From NCBI GenBank assembly GCA_012064385.1, contig QRDG01001866.1, forward strand, positions 372,001 to 436,000: 64,000 nucleotides of DNA, in the 5' to 3' direction. Position 1 is the first letter of the stretch. The number at the start of each line of letters is the position of its first letter. A program made the translations under genes and the position numbers. Positions 12,391-24,259 of this stretch are shown one piece after another. The notes under the pieces are model-generated. The model was not told where the DNA came from. It did no database searches and saw only the letters and a list, made by a program, of their open reading frames with translations. The stretch comes from Puccinellia tenuiflora. Taxonomy: Eukaryota; Streptophyta; Magnoliopsida; Poales; Poaceae.

Positions 12391-12780
12391 GGGAGGATCT
12401 ACACGGGCCACCAGGACGACAAGGTCCGCGTGTGGCGCGCCTCCGTCTGGTTGCGGCACTTCGACGCCATGTCGTCGATGGGCTGCTCTACTCCGGGTCC
12501 TGGGACCCGACATTCAAGGTGTGGTGCATGGCAGACTCGCGGTGCCTCGACTCAGTGGGCGCGCACCACGACGTCGTCCTCATGGTGGCCGACGCGGGCT
12601 TCGAGGCGCTGGCGTTCATGGGCTCCGCGGCGGAGGCGCGCGTGGTGTACTTGGCCTCGTCGGACGGGGCCATGATGCACTGGCACTGGACCGGAGAGTG
12701 GGAGGATGACCGCGGTGCTGGACATCGCCTGTGTGGAGCACCGGAGCAGAGTCATGGTCTTCGTCGTCTCGATGCCATGG
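12391..12780 (+). pseudogene. captured WD40-repeat gene fragment (jingubang-like) inside the mariner element
   Basis: The + strand encodes recognisable WD40 pieces in shifting frames: GRIYTGHQDDKVRVW at about 12391, then GLLYSGSWDPTFKVW at about 12480, then DSRCLDSV and later VVYLASSDGAMMHW. The SGSWDxTFKVW and ADSRCLxS blocks are typical of the plant JINGUBANG-like WD40 proteins. At least two frameshifts (near 12475 and 12708) prevent one frame from covering all blades. It starts and ends within the transposon and the sequence is GC-rich, unlike the AT-rich body of the element, which points to capture of a host gene piece. I infer no present function. Confidence 0.65.
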
Positions 12781-13240
12781 TATGTCGTTTACTCCCAGTG
12801 GTGTTTGGTGTGCCTTGGCCTCTCCACTTTGAGGATTCGATTTGTTTGGAACAGATTCAAGAATTTTCAGGATTTGTTAGGGAGAGGTTTGCTAGCACCA
12901 GGAGTAATTAGGACAGTGGGGGAGCTCTCACACACACTGTTTGTGCTTGTGCTTGTGCTTGTGCTGAAGTGTAATCCTTGAAGTTGCAAGCTTGCTGGAG
13001 TTGAACACTTGCTTGCAAGGAGTACTCCTAATTCAAGCAAACTGAAATGAATTTAGCAATAATCTTGAATTGAATAACATTTGAAACATTTCCAAAAATT
13101 CAATAACACTTGAATAGCAGTATATAGCAATATATAGCAGTAGCCAGTATATACTCGCATACACACTTGAATACACACATACACTCTTGGATACACACAT
13201 AGACACTTGAATACACACATACACACTTGAATGCACAAAC

Positions 13241-14550
13241 TTAATGGGCACCCTGCCGTAGTATCTCCAGCACATCTGCAATCAGTTCACCATCAATTGA
13301 TAGTGCATCTGGTAGTATCCCAAGCCTTTCTAATTTGTCCTTATTTAGGTGAGGGATTTTGTATCCATTCCCTCCGCCTTTCTTCATGACCTCAACCATA
13401 CACGTCTGTAGTGTAATGAAAATCTTGTTCAGCTTCGAAACATCGTAGCCATCAAACTCCTCGAGGACATCTTGAATCAGTTCTTTAAGATTTGTTGGGC
13501 TTCTAGTGTCTGTTAGAGATTGTATTGAACCAAAAAAGCCAAGGTCGAGGGCGTTCATATCAGGGGAGTTTGCTGGCTGCTGCATTATTCTGATGTCTAG
13601 GCCAGTGGCAGCCACAGCTTCGGCAAAGTCCACATCATTAGGAAGGATATGAGTCCTCGCGTTATCTTGCTGGATAAAAATTGTTTCTCCAGCAGCATCT
13701 TCTGGCCACATTGCTTGAATAGCTGGAACAAGCTTCTCGATGAAATACTCCCTCATGCCTGCCCTATTGACAATGATAGTTTTGGTTTCTAGCGTCCCTC
13801 TCTCTCTATTATCACTTCTTCTAACAGCTGCTACTTCTTTCACAAAGGGCCACACACCTAGCTTTCCTGAAAATGTCACTTCTCCTTGTGCATTATACCT
13901 AGGTCTAGCCACGGCTGTCAGGAACATTACCTTGCCAATACAGTTCTTGTTTTGAGTACTCCTATGTGGCCCTTCTTCCTCCGGTAGCAGATAATATTTT
14001 CTGTTTCTTTTAGTCAACATGAATTTCAGTAGTGATACTTGTGTCTCTACTTGATGAAAAATACTTGCATGAAATTCTGGGAGTACCTGCATTCTCTTCT
14101 GTATTTTGTTCTGCATTTTCATCTGCATTTTCATCTGCATTTTAAGTGCATGAATATTTCAGTTAGATGACTGATTATGGAGTACTCCATTATTTACTTG
14201 TTGAAACTAGTTTGACATGTCAAACTACTGCAACTACTCCATTGATTATTTGTTGTGCTTAAACTTGTTGAAACTTGAAACTAGTTTTACATGACAAATG
14301 GAGTTAAACTTGCTTTGCTTGCTTAAAATTGTTTGCTGCTGCAACTAGTCCATTAATTATTCTTTCACAAGTCAAATTAGCACAGCAATTTTGCTCTAGC
14401 TAGTGTTAGAGCTAACCCAAAATTTTCATTTGCAGGAGTAAAAATGCAGGAGTAACGGAGTCAAGTTTGCATGCTAGGTACCTTCATCAGGTACATTGAG
14501 CTCCTCCTCTTCTTCTGTTGGTGTACAATTGAGGTCCAGGAAAGCTGGTG
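13241..14550 (-). pseudogene. plant mariner transposase, internally deleted
   Basis: The frame from about 14060 to 13241 matches the C-terminal half of plant mariner transposases (Soymar/Osmar type): RKYYLLPEEE, the block IGKVMFLTAVARPR, then IFIQQDNART with the second catalytic Asp, and NSPDMNALDLGFF with the third. Thirty-nine residues lie between those two Asp, the DD39D spacing of plant MLEs. The first catalytic motif (IDEKWF in the family) is not present upstream of the RKYYL block. The segment 14482-14550 encodes an N-terminal-like piece (DLN, then an acidic EEEELN stretch) with a following GT donor. Only about 340 bp separate the pieces, too little for the helix-turn-helix region, so the middle is deleted. 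The copy cannot be autonomous. Confidence 0.8.
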
Positions 14551-15603
14551 ACATTCTTGCTGTTACTCTATACTGTTGTTGCTATCTTTGCTGTGTACTT
14601 CTACTGCTGCTATCTTCCTGTGTACTGCCGCTGCTATCTTCCTTGTGTACTGCAGCTAGCTATCTTCTCTGTGTTCTGCTGCTACTTCTCTTCTGTGTAT
14701 TGCTGCTGTGTATTGTTGCTGATGTTGATTTTGTGTACTGCAGCTGTTGCAATTCTGCAGTTGATGTTGCTGAATTACTGTAGTTGAACAAGCTGCTGTT
14801 GGGCCAGGAGATGGAGCAGCGAGAGTGGTGAGGAAGTGATCGAGAAAACTTGGATTGCCACGATCTGGAGAGGGGCTGGGCCCACAATCTGGAAGCCGGT
14901 GATCTCACTGCAGGCGAGGATATGTTTGGGGATAGGGCCTGATGAAGGAGGCGAGGCGCTGGGGCGACGATCTAGAAGCCGGCTTGCTGCTGGCGAGGAG
15001 ATGCTTGGGAATGGCCTGATGGAGGCGACAAGGGGCTGGGCCGACGAGGCACTCGAGCGGCGAGGCGCTCCCGCCGGGGAGATCCCTGGTCCTAGAGGAC
15101 GTGGGGGAGCTTGTGGACGAGGGGGAGAAGGGACGCGGGGAAGGCCGGAGGCGATCTGCTGGAGGGGAGAGGCGCTGGGCGAGCTCTTGATGGCGAGATC
15201 ACCGAGCTCCTGATGGAGAGCTCCTGACGACGAGTCCTTGATGGAGATCTTCTGGAGGTAGGCCGGCGATTCCTCTCTGCCCCGGCGAGTCGGCGAGGAG
15301 CTACGGGGGAATCTAATGAGTCGATTCAAATTTCTATGTATCCCCGGCGAGGAGTCGCTGAGTACCGATCCGCTTTATCGCTATGTTTTGAAATTTCGCT
15401 GTATCGCTGTCTCTGCGTACCGATTCGGAACAGGGGTAAACATGTCCATTTCCACTTTTTTTAAGTTTGTCGGAAAAGCCTAAAACGGCTTACATTTCGG
15501 AATGGAGGGAGTATGTCAAAGGGTCAATCTAGATGATTTTACATTATATGGGATAATTAGTGTCGCAAATGCATAAATAGGCGGTAAAAGGTGGAATTCA
15601 CTC

Positions 15604-15985
15604 TCTTTTTTATAATATTGTGCAAGTTGAAAAGCACAACCATTACCAATCTAGATCTAGGTGAGGAAGTCATAGTAGCTTTCTACTTCAGTGATAACAA
15701 CAGAGCATCAATTACCTAAAAAAACACCAGAAAATACAAGCAAAAGTATTAGACAATTGCCAAGCAGAATAAGCAAACAATTAGTAAACCACCATGTGCA
15801 ATATGCAATCACCTAAAAACACACACAAAAAGTTATTATATTGTCTCGATCAAGCGTACTATAAGAAACCATCGCAAAATATCGCTTTCCTAGGGAGAAC
15901 GTTGGTTTCTACTATAAAAATAAAATGTTTCTTAAAATTGATGATTACTTGTGGAGCAGGCCGACCACTCGTACGACCCCAATCC
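15604..15985. other. AT-rich spacer, nothing recognised
   Basis: The stretch is AT-rich with no frame, repeat end or RNA gene I can support. It separates the Mutator/mariner nest from the LINE relic. Confidence 0.4.
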
Positions 15986-15989
15986 AAAG

Positions 15990-16790
15990 GTGAATAATAA
16001 GATCCACGCTTTCGGAGATCATAAATAACCTTGAGCACGTCACAGAATTACACCCTCTATTTGCTCATGAATCGCGTTTAAGAGCCAAGCGAATGAATAA
16101 ATTACAGATCTTCTGTGTGATGATGAGCTCAAATGGTATCAAAGACCTAATGTCCAATTTATCTTGGATGGTCAGAACAATACGAGATATTTGTATATGG
16201 TGACAAGTGGCTGATATAGGAAGAAACTCCTACACAGTCTACATCAAAATGAGAGCATTATCGAAGGCCATGAGCATTCTAAAATTTCTACATCAAACTA
16301 CTAATAAAATTATTTGGGGCACCAGAATAAGATCTCTAGATGAATCCCGAGCTGAGGATATTCCCTAGGTTTCTGCGGCAAAGAATTCTTTCCTTAAATC
16401 ACCCTTCTCTGAGGATGAAATAAGGATGACATTTTCCAAATGGAACAAAACAAAGCTCACGGTCCCGGATGGATTCCCCCGCCGAGTTTTATAAATAAAA
16501 AAGTGACGTAATTAATGCCAACCTTTTGGAGTTCTTTGACACTCTACATGCCGGACATCTAGCGCTATTTAAATTGAATTTCGGAGAAATTATCTTGTTG
16601 CCAAAGACTAAATAGGCTGAGTGGACACATTAATATCGACCAATCTAACTCCTAAATGTCATATTCAAAATTTTCACTATAGTTGTGACAATTAGGCTAA
16701 ACTCGATGGTGGACCTTGTGGTTCGATCAACCCAGAAGACCTTCATGCAAGGAAGATACATGTAAAATCTCAACTAAAAAAAAACTTGTA
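15990..16790 (+). pseudogene. old LINE reverse-transcriptase relic
   Basis: Broken + strand frames give pieces typical of plant L1-type ORF2: DGQNNTRYLYMV at about 16160, SPFSEDEIRMTF at about 16405, a PDGFPR block at about 16465, a LNFGE..LLPK-like stretch at about 16575, and a block like those before RT motif 1 at about 16640. Stops and shifts occur every few dozen codons. No poly(A) tail or target duplication is evident. It is much older than the LINE at 17348-24338. Confidence 0.6.
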
Positions 16791-16904
16791 TTTTTTTGCT
16801 GCACAAAAATGAGTGACATTTGGAGTAGTGAAGAGTCAAAAAAATTCAAAATTCAAAATTTTCACTAAAGTTGTAACCTTGTATTCTACCAGCATGGTCG
16901 GTAA

Positions 16905-17160
16905 GACTAGTCACAATGGGAAGTAACATAAACTGGTATCATGCATATTATACTAGTCTATATTACTATCTTTATAGTCGGTAGTAACATATTTTTAGTA
17001 TCATGATACATTGTATTAATTAGTTTATAGACTCATTGTGTCTTGGAATCCGTTATGTTACGATATTATGATACCACTAGCTCCTCTATTTTTATTTATT
17101 GTTGTGCCACATCATCTTTTTGCCAACATGACACCTATGATACTCCCATTGTGACTAGTC
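16905..17160. repeat. MITE with GACTAGTCACAATGGG ends
   Basis: GACTAGTCACAATGGG at 16905 is mirrored exactly by CCCATTGTGACTAGTC ending at 17160. The 256-bp interior is AT-rich, has further imperfect inversion (AGTAACAT / ATGATAC repeats), and has no coding capacity. The flanks read TAA on the left and AAA on the right, so a 3-bp target duplication is possible but not exact. Confidence 0.75.
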
Positions 17161-17800
17161 AAATGGAACTCTACGCCCTTGCTTTCTCTATGCCTAAAGG
17201 CTAATTGAATAAATTGAGGTTTAGTAAAAGCCATTCAACCATCATGGAGGCCGGGCTCCATTTATGGTTTTCAGCACAGACCTATACTTCTCAGAGACCA
17301 ATCAGAGCATCTTTTGAGTAGCTTTTCTTTTGTAAACTGATCTTTTTTTTAGACAAGGAGGGCCTAGCCCCAGTTCCATTCATAGAACGAAACTACAGGT
17401 CTTACAGTTTTCAGTTTTCAACAAACTTGCACTCTAGATATGGCAGGCAAACCACATCCAGAACTACTACATGAGCTAAGGCAAAAGTAGCAGGTTTTTA
17501 AACAGACATACAAGTTTCTTAGAAGGGCACAAAGCCAAGCCAACAAAGCTAAGCGGGGGCGCGAGCAAACTTTTCCAGCGTCCAATCATTTTGGAACTAT
17601 CTTCCAGTTGGCACCATCCTTGATCATCAGCAGTGATGCTGACTCCAGGGTTGCCGCCAGTGCTTGAGTCGTCGCTCCCCAATCATCATCTTGCATGTTG
17701 CAGCAGGGTCCAAGCCTCGCCCTTTTGAGAGATCCAGAAATCTACACTGGATCTCTCAGCTTGCATCTCGCCAGGGCAATGGGGGTGTGCTTCTCGCTAA

Positions 17801-20800
17801 TCATTCCATCTTCTCCACCGCTGCTACCAGCTCGAGTTTGGCATTCTCTGAGAGCAAGATCATCCACTGTGAAAGAGTAGACACCAATCTCCTCCAGAGC
17901 ACCTGCATACCAGACCATGGTTTATTGTTAAAGCATAAGTCATTTCTAGTTTTCCACAACGTCCACATAACAGATGCATGGATCACATTATTTACTTCAT
18001 GCTTTAACTCACTAAGCCATAGACCAGCAATTTTCTCATAAGAGGCAAGTAAAATATCACAACTTGTAGCCCTATTGATCTCAGACCAAATAACTTTTGC
18101 AACCACACAGTCAAATAGGATATGACTACAGGTTTCAGGGTCTAAGCAAAAAAGGCAGGTTAAATCATCTACATGATGTCTCTTAACCAAATTATCTCTA
18201 GTGAGAATTTTGTTATGAGATACCAGCCATAGGAAAAAATGAATCCGGGGAGGAACTTTAATCTTCCCTAAAGCATGTACAAAAGTAGGTAGTACACCCC
18301 TAAAGTTGACTACAGCATACAGGGAGCTAACTGAGTAAATCCCTTTTGACTCAAGTTTCCAGAGAATAGCATCTTCCTCTCCACTAAGGTGGAGAGAATT
18401 TGCAATGGCAACAATCTCATACCATTGGACCATTAGTTGTTCATCAAAGCATCTCCTAAAGGTGATCTTGAGTTGTTCACCATCCCAAGCCTCAGCTATG
18501 GTGATGTTTTGTTCATTTGCTATCACATACACATCCCAATATTGGATGGCTAAGCTAGACCCTCCAAACCAGTGATCTTCCCAAAATTTTATCTTTCTGC
18601 CATTACCAACCTTCCACTGGTAACCCAGCTTGGCAGCATTAGCAGCCCATAGGACTCCTTTCAAAAAGGGGGAAACCCCCTGAGTGGAACAAGAGAAGAT
18701 ATTTGGGTTATTAACCACATATTTGTGATCAACAATTTGTTTCCAGAGTTTATTATCATCTAGGTGATATTTTTAATCCAAGAAGCCAAAAGACAGAGGT
18801 TCATCTCAGCTAGGTTTGGGATACCCAGACCACCAAACTCTTTTTTCTGAGTAACTAGACCCCAATTTGCTAGATGGTATTTAAAGTGTCCCTCATGATT
18901 GTCCCAAAGGCAGTGTGCCATTTGAGAATTTATCAGGGCTATGGCCCATTTTGGGAATTTGATCACACTTAGTAAATAAATTGGGATACTGGCTAAAACA
19001 CTTCTAACCAGCTCCAACTTAGCAGCATGAGACATAAGTCTCCCTCTCCAGCTAGCAGCTTTCTTAATTAGCTTGTCTATTACAGGTTGAAGATTCTCTT
19101 TTCTTAACCTACTGTGATGAAGGGGAACCCCTAAATATTTCAAAGGGAAAGAACCTAGTCTACAACTAAGAATCTGAGCAAAAGCTTGAGCTTCCTCCTC
19201 AGGAACATTGATAGCCACAAGATCACATTTATGAAAATTGATCCTCATACCAGACAAGTGTTCAAAACAAGACAATAACCATTTAAGGTTCATGGCATAT
19301 GTCCTATCTGCCTGTAAGAAGAGGAGTGTATCATCAGCATATTGCATGCTGATGATCCCAGTCCTATTAAAACCATGTAAGAGACCCACAATCAAATTAT
19401 TGTTGGCTGCTCTAATAAGCATTTTAGTAAAAACATCAGCTGTTAGGTTGAAAAGCAGGGGAGATATAGGGTCTCCCTGCCTGACACCTCTTCCAGCTAT
19501 AAAGAAATCACTATTCACACCATTGATTCTGACTCCAAAGGAGCCATTTTCTAGCAAAGATTTAACCAGCAAAATGAATCTGCGGATAAAGCCTCTAGAC
19601 TCTAGCATCTTTAAGAGAAAAGATCTATCTGCCATAAGCCTTTTCATAGTCTAACTTGAAAATGAAACCGGCATGTTCACCACGAGCTACATCATGAATA
19701 ATTTCATGGGTAGCCGCTACACTCTCCAAAATAAACCTACCTCTAATGAAAGCAGTTTGATTAGGAGAGATTAAATCCTCACAAATCTGTCCCAACCTAT
19801 TGGTGGCACATTTCGCAAAGATTTTGAAGCTGCAATTAATCAAAGCTATGGGGTCTAAATTTCTGAATCTGTACAGCCTCAGGTTCTTTAGGAATCAGGA
19901 TTAAGAGGGCAAAATTCAATCTGTAAAGATCAAGCTCTCTACGATTCCAAAGTGAAAAAAGATTAAACAAATCTTGTTTAATAAGTTCCCAGAATTTTTG
20001 GTAAAATAAAAAAGGTAACCCATCAGGGCAAGGTGCTCCTTTAGCATAAGAGCCAAAGACAACATCTTTAATTTCTTGCTCAGTGAAATCTGAATCTAAA
20101 ATAGCATTCTGAGCACCAGTAACTCTATCACTAGCATCCCAAAAGTCGGGTGCTAGATCAACATTAAGTTTCTGTTCATAACCAAACAAATTCTTGTAGT
20201 AATCTACAGCAATTTGTAAGATACCATTAGTATCTTCAACCATACCTGAAGGGCCTTCAACCATGTTAATATGCTTTTTCCTCCTCCTCTGGTTGGCCTG
20301 AGCATGGAAGTATGCTGTATTTCGATGACCTTCTAGGATTTGTTTGTCTCTGGCTCTCTGCTTTGCCTTAATCTCCTCCCTCTTCCAGATTTCTGTCAAG
20401 TCAGAAGAAATAGTTTTCATTCTATCTTTAGACACAGGGGACAAAGTTTGAGTTTCAGACATAATGTCTAACTAATCATATTCAGCAATAAGATGTTGTT
20501 TGTGCTTAGATTGAGTAGCCTCGACATTATTACACCACCCTTTAGTATATCTTCTAACATACCTAATTTTACATTGCCAGACATCAAGAGGGTTAGAATA
20601 ATGACAAGGAACATTCCAAGCTTTTTCTACCACCTCTCTGAAGCCATCTACCTGCAACCACCACTTTTCAAATCTATACTGCTTAACCTTGGGAATTACT
20701 AAAGCTCCAGTATCAAGCACCAGGGGAGTATGGTCGCTACCTACTCTAGCAAGCGTTCTAACTTGACTAGCAGGATACATTTGTTCCCAACAAGGAGAAA

Positions 20801-21380
20801 CTAAAATCCTGTCCAAAGTTGCCATAATAGCATTTGCTTGGTTGTTACTCCAAGTGTAAAGTCTACCCGAGTTTTTCAACTCTATTAAGCCAAATTTATT
20901 GGCCCAATCATTAAACATATTGACCCATAACTGGTTAACATGCCCAGAACTTTTTTCTCTGCTATCTCTAACAAGATTAAAGTCACCACAAATCATGGTG
21001 GGGCCCATCCAATTTGACATAACAGTATGCAACTCATTGATGAAATCCAGCTTATGTTCCTCATAAGCAGAACCATAAACTGACACAAATCTCCACACTA
21101 TTGCATCTTTTTTGTTCTTAAGTAAACAAGAGATACAATATTCATGATTATCTGTGTTCAAAATCTCAAACATATCCCCAGCAGTGCCTGCAGCAGGCAG
21201 CCAAGACCAAGAGTAAAGATTTTGGCTGTCTAAAGTTTGAAGTTGCAAAATGGAAAAATCCACCTTTTTTGTTTCAGAGAAACTGACTAAATCTGGACGA
21301 TTTTCTCTAATGAGTTCTCCAGCTCTATAAAGCTTGTCAGGTCTATTGAGACCTCTAGAATTCCAAATAAAACCTATCAT
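17801..21380 (-). pseudogene. LINE ORF2: endonuclease-reverse transcriptase, with breaks
   Basis: The start ATG at 21380 follows the ORF1 stop (TAA-AA-ATG). An apurinic endonuclease-like domain comes first: SETKK, ICGDFNLVRD, then GSDHTPL. The reverse transcriptase follows: LIPKEP, SPNQTAFIRGR, a KLDYEKAY block, GVRQGDPISPLLFNL, then the catalytic YADDTLLF, and KYLGVPLH. A zinc-binding RT-associated domain (zf-RVT: ILTRDNLVKR, CLFC...C.HILFDC) ends near 17801. Breaks: an in-frame TAG at 20472-20474, a one-base shift near 19848 in a C run, a shift near 19640 just after the KAY block, and a shift near 18765. It is therefore not a source of active enzyme as written. Length agrees with an intact grass L1 ORF2 (about 1,190 codons). 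Confidence 0.88.
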
Positions 21381-21382
21381 TT

Positions 21383-24259
21383 TTAAGGTTTGAATATGAG
21401 TTTCCTTCTACCTTTCTTCCTATCAGACACTTGTAACCAAGTTGTCTCATAGGAGGAAACATCTGTAGTATCACCACATTCACTAGTGTGAGGTGAAAAC
21501 TGAGAGAGCTCATTCTTATAAGTAGAATTTTGCTCACATCCATGTTCCTCCCCCAATACATCAATGTTTTGGGGGAGAAACATATCAGGATGACATTCAT
21601 GGAACTTTTCAAGTCTATCATGTTCATTGTTTTTAATACAAGAAATATTCTCTTCTATTTCAGTCTCAGAAGAACCTAACACTACACCTGCCATCCTAGC
21701 ATTTAGCATAAGGCTAGAATTGTCTAGGACAGCAAAGGAGTTAGATATGTTTTTGAGCTTACTTGTATTCAATTCCCACTTCTTGTTTTTCTGTTCCAGC
21801 ACATCCTGAGCTTTTTGAATAGCAGTTCTTCCATCTTTAGTTACTCTGGTGCTCATTCTAGTAGCCATCACAGGGCCCCATTTCTTCTGAGTAGCAGTTT
21901 TGTTCACTTCAGATGGAATGGGAAGATTCACAGAGCCAGTTTCAGTTATCCTGATATCACCAGACCCAGTTTTCTCTCCCCTATTCTCTATAGCTTCTCC
22001 ATCTTCAGCTTCACACTGGTGGAACAATTGTACATTCATGTTCTCTCTCAGAGATACTGCTGAACTGGGCAAGGGGGGGAAACTTGAGTTGATCAACTTC
22101 ATACACTTTATCCATGACACTTAGCTCCAAGTTCCTGGTTGACCTAACTTCAGTTGCTTTTTTTGCCCCACTCCCTGGAGTTTGATTGGACCCAGGAGCT
22201 CTAGCAATAGTATCCATACCAGTCTCTCCTTCTTTCTCTTTCTGCATAAGGTCCTCAAAATCACCTCCAATATCCTCTTCATCTATATCTTGTGGACTAT
22301 TATGATTATTATCATCTTGTCCATCATCTTTAGGGGGATCCTCACCTAGAGACTCTAGCTCCACATCAAACTTGATAAGGTAGAAGCTCTGTTCCATCTC
22401 AAACAATCTGTCTCTGGGGATTTTGCTCAAGTCTCTAACTGAAATTTTCACTCTCAGAGTTTTGTAGAAGCTTCTAAAAACTTCATGCCAGTCAATATTG
22501 ACTAAAACTCCCAGCGAAGAAGCCACCCTAGCAATCACTTTCCAAGTCCACCATTTTGGAGGTAACCCATCCATTTTCACCCAAACTTCATGCATTTCTC
22601 CAAAAGGAGGAAGTTCACCTCCCCAATTAGCAAAGGAGATGGAGACTCCTTTCTTTTTGAGGTTTATAGATGGGTATTCAACCAACTCTTTGATGTCCTT
22701 GTTAGGGGGAAACCTGACCAAGAAGCTTTTACTATCCATCTGCCTAATCTGCCAAAAGCAGTTAGTCTTCCACATCTCAGTGAAGACTAGTTCCAGCTCC
22801 AGAGCAGATATTTCTCCACCTTCAATGTTAACCAGCCCTACATTATCAATGTTGAGCCACTTGATGTCTTCATTGCTTTCCACATCAACATGAAAAAACC
22901 CAGACCAACATTTGCACTGCCCCAGTATTGAGCCATAGGCATTGGCTTATACCACTCAGAGCAGGAATCCATATGATGACTAGGTTTGCCGCAAATAAAA
23001 CAGCATTTAGGCCTGGTGCAGAGTCCCACATAGTGTCCAGGTTCTCCACAGTTGAAACAGATAACATTTCTATACTTCGGGTCCATAACAGGAGGAGTAG
23101 CAGAAACAGATTTACCAACAGAATGATCAGATGCAGCTGTTGACTCCTGGGAATTTGTACTCTTCTGTGAAGTTCCTCTAGATTTCTGCTTCTTCTTAAA
23201 CTTGTTCTGAGGATTCGGTTGCTGACCATCTCCTTGCACTTCTCCACTGCTAGCTTGTGGGATTGGAAGATTTTGTTGCTGAGGAACAAATTGTCCCGGT
23301 TGCTGCATCGCCAACATCTGAGACTGAAGCATCTGAGGTGGGGGCGCAAACTGCATCTGATATGGTGGCCACTGCCCAATTGGGAACGGCGGAAACATAT
23401 CAGGCGGCATCATTGGGTACATACCTTGCCCTGCTCCATCCCCAAACTGTTGAGGCGGACCCTGACCAGCTGAGGTCGACGGAGGATTAACTCTTGGCAC
23501 TGGTGGTTTGGGGCCTTGAGGCTGATATCTCCCCCTCCCCGCTCCGTACCTTCCTCCCTGCGAACCTCTACCAGCACTGGCCATCTTCACAACCTCCACG
23601 AACGTGAGTTTACCAGAGGTGGCATTACAAAGATCCTTGGAGAAGGAGAAGTTCTTCGCAGGCGACAAGTACCTCCCCTTAGCCGGATAGCAATCCCCTG
23701 CAGTAAACTCTCTCTTCTCGAAGAGATCCCGACGGATCCAGACGAGGATCCCAGATTTGGGCGAAAACCTAGAGGGAAGGGCTATCTCTCCTCTCCTCTG
23801 AGTAGTTCTCGACGGTCCTGGAACCCGAGCCTTATCCATTTCCGAAGACGTAATCCTCACGCCCGCCATGGTAGATGCAAAACGTACTCCACGGACACCA
23901 TTGATGTTGCCACTTGTCTCCCATCCAGCCCCATCTCGGGTTTCTCCGCTGACCTGTGGACCCCGAGGATTTGAACTCGCGGGGGATCTCACCGGTGATG
24001 GCGCAAATCGCGCGCACGGCGACGGATCCCGGCGGCAATCAGCGCTTCGCCTACTCGGATCCACCTCTCCACTAGATCCTCTGACCACACCCGCATAGCT
24101 TCTATTCTGGCTCACAAAGGAGGCGGAATCTCGCTCGGTGTGTATGGTGTGGCGATTTAGAGTCGAGGAGTAGGGGAGCGGCAGCGGCGCGGATGGCGGA
24201 GGAGGGTGGGGGGATCGGCGGCGCGATCGCCTGAGAGGAGGAGGAGGAAGACGCGTCAT
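21383..24259 (-). pseudogene. LINE ORF1: gag-like zinc-knuckle RNA-binding protein, with two frameshifts
   Basis: From ATG at 24259 the frame runs through a basic, Pro/Ser-rich leader and a Gly/Gln/Pro-rich segment (residues about 225-350). Two CCHC knuckles follow (CFNCGEPGHYVGLC and CFICGKPSHHMDSC), then the GSANVGLGFF block. After a shift in a six-base T run at about 22893-22898 comes a DUF4283-like region (FWQIRQMDSKSFLVRFPPN ... VWVKMDGLPPKWW). A second shift, in the G7 run at 22073-22079, leads to the acidic C-terminal part ending at 21383. Knuckles before the DUF4283-like domain is the order seen in many grass L1 ORF1 proteins. Its job is binding element RNA during retrotransposition. 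Restoring frame would need one base at each run. Confidence 0.82.

Larger units (their letters stand above)
11929..15511 (-). mobile_element. mariner-like element (MLE) with Stowaway-type ends
   Basis: Terminal inverted repeats CTCCCTCCGTTCCGAAATGT at 11929 and its mirror ending at 15511 (one mismatch, GGAATGGAGGGAG) continue inward through GTAAGCCGTTTTAGGC. Both ends abut TA (11927-11928 and 15512-15513), the TA target duplication of Tc1/mariner elements. The 3583-bp element encodes part of a plant mariner transposase on the minus strand and also holds a WD40 gene fragment near its other end. Its ends match those of many Stowaway MITEs, so it is a candidate relative of the source for such MITEs. 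It sits inside a Mutator-type MITE. Confidence 0.85.
11601..15603. mobile_element. Mutator-type MITE split by a mariner-like element
   Basis: GAGTGAATTCCAC at 11601 is mirrored by GTGGAATTCACTC ending at 15603, and both are followed inward by runs ending in TACC/GGTA. The flanks TTTTTTTTA (11592-11600) and TCTTTTTTA (15604-15612) look like a 9-bp target duplication with one mismatch, as in Mutator-type transposition. Without the insert at 11929-15511 the element would be about 420 bp and non-coding. Confidence 0.65.

Noticed and set aside
12101..12709. 202-codon + strand frame at the left end of the mariner
   Set aside because: It mixes low-complexity Ser/Leu sequence with an off-frame part of the WD40 piece; not a gene.
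14496..14783. Cys/Leu-rich frame (CCYLCCVLLLLLSSC type)
   Set aside because: Translation of a TGCTGCTA-type simple repeat inside the mariner; no protein evidence.
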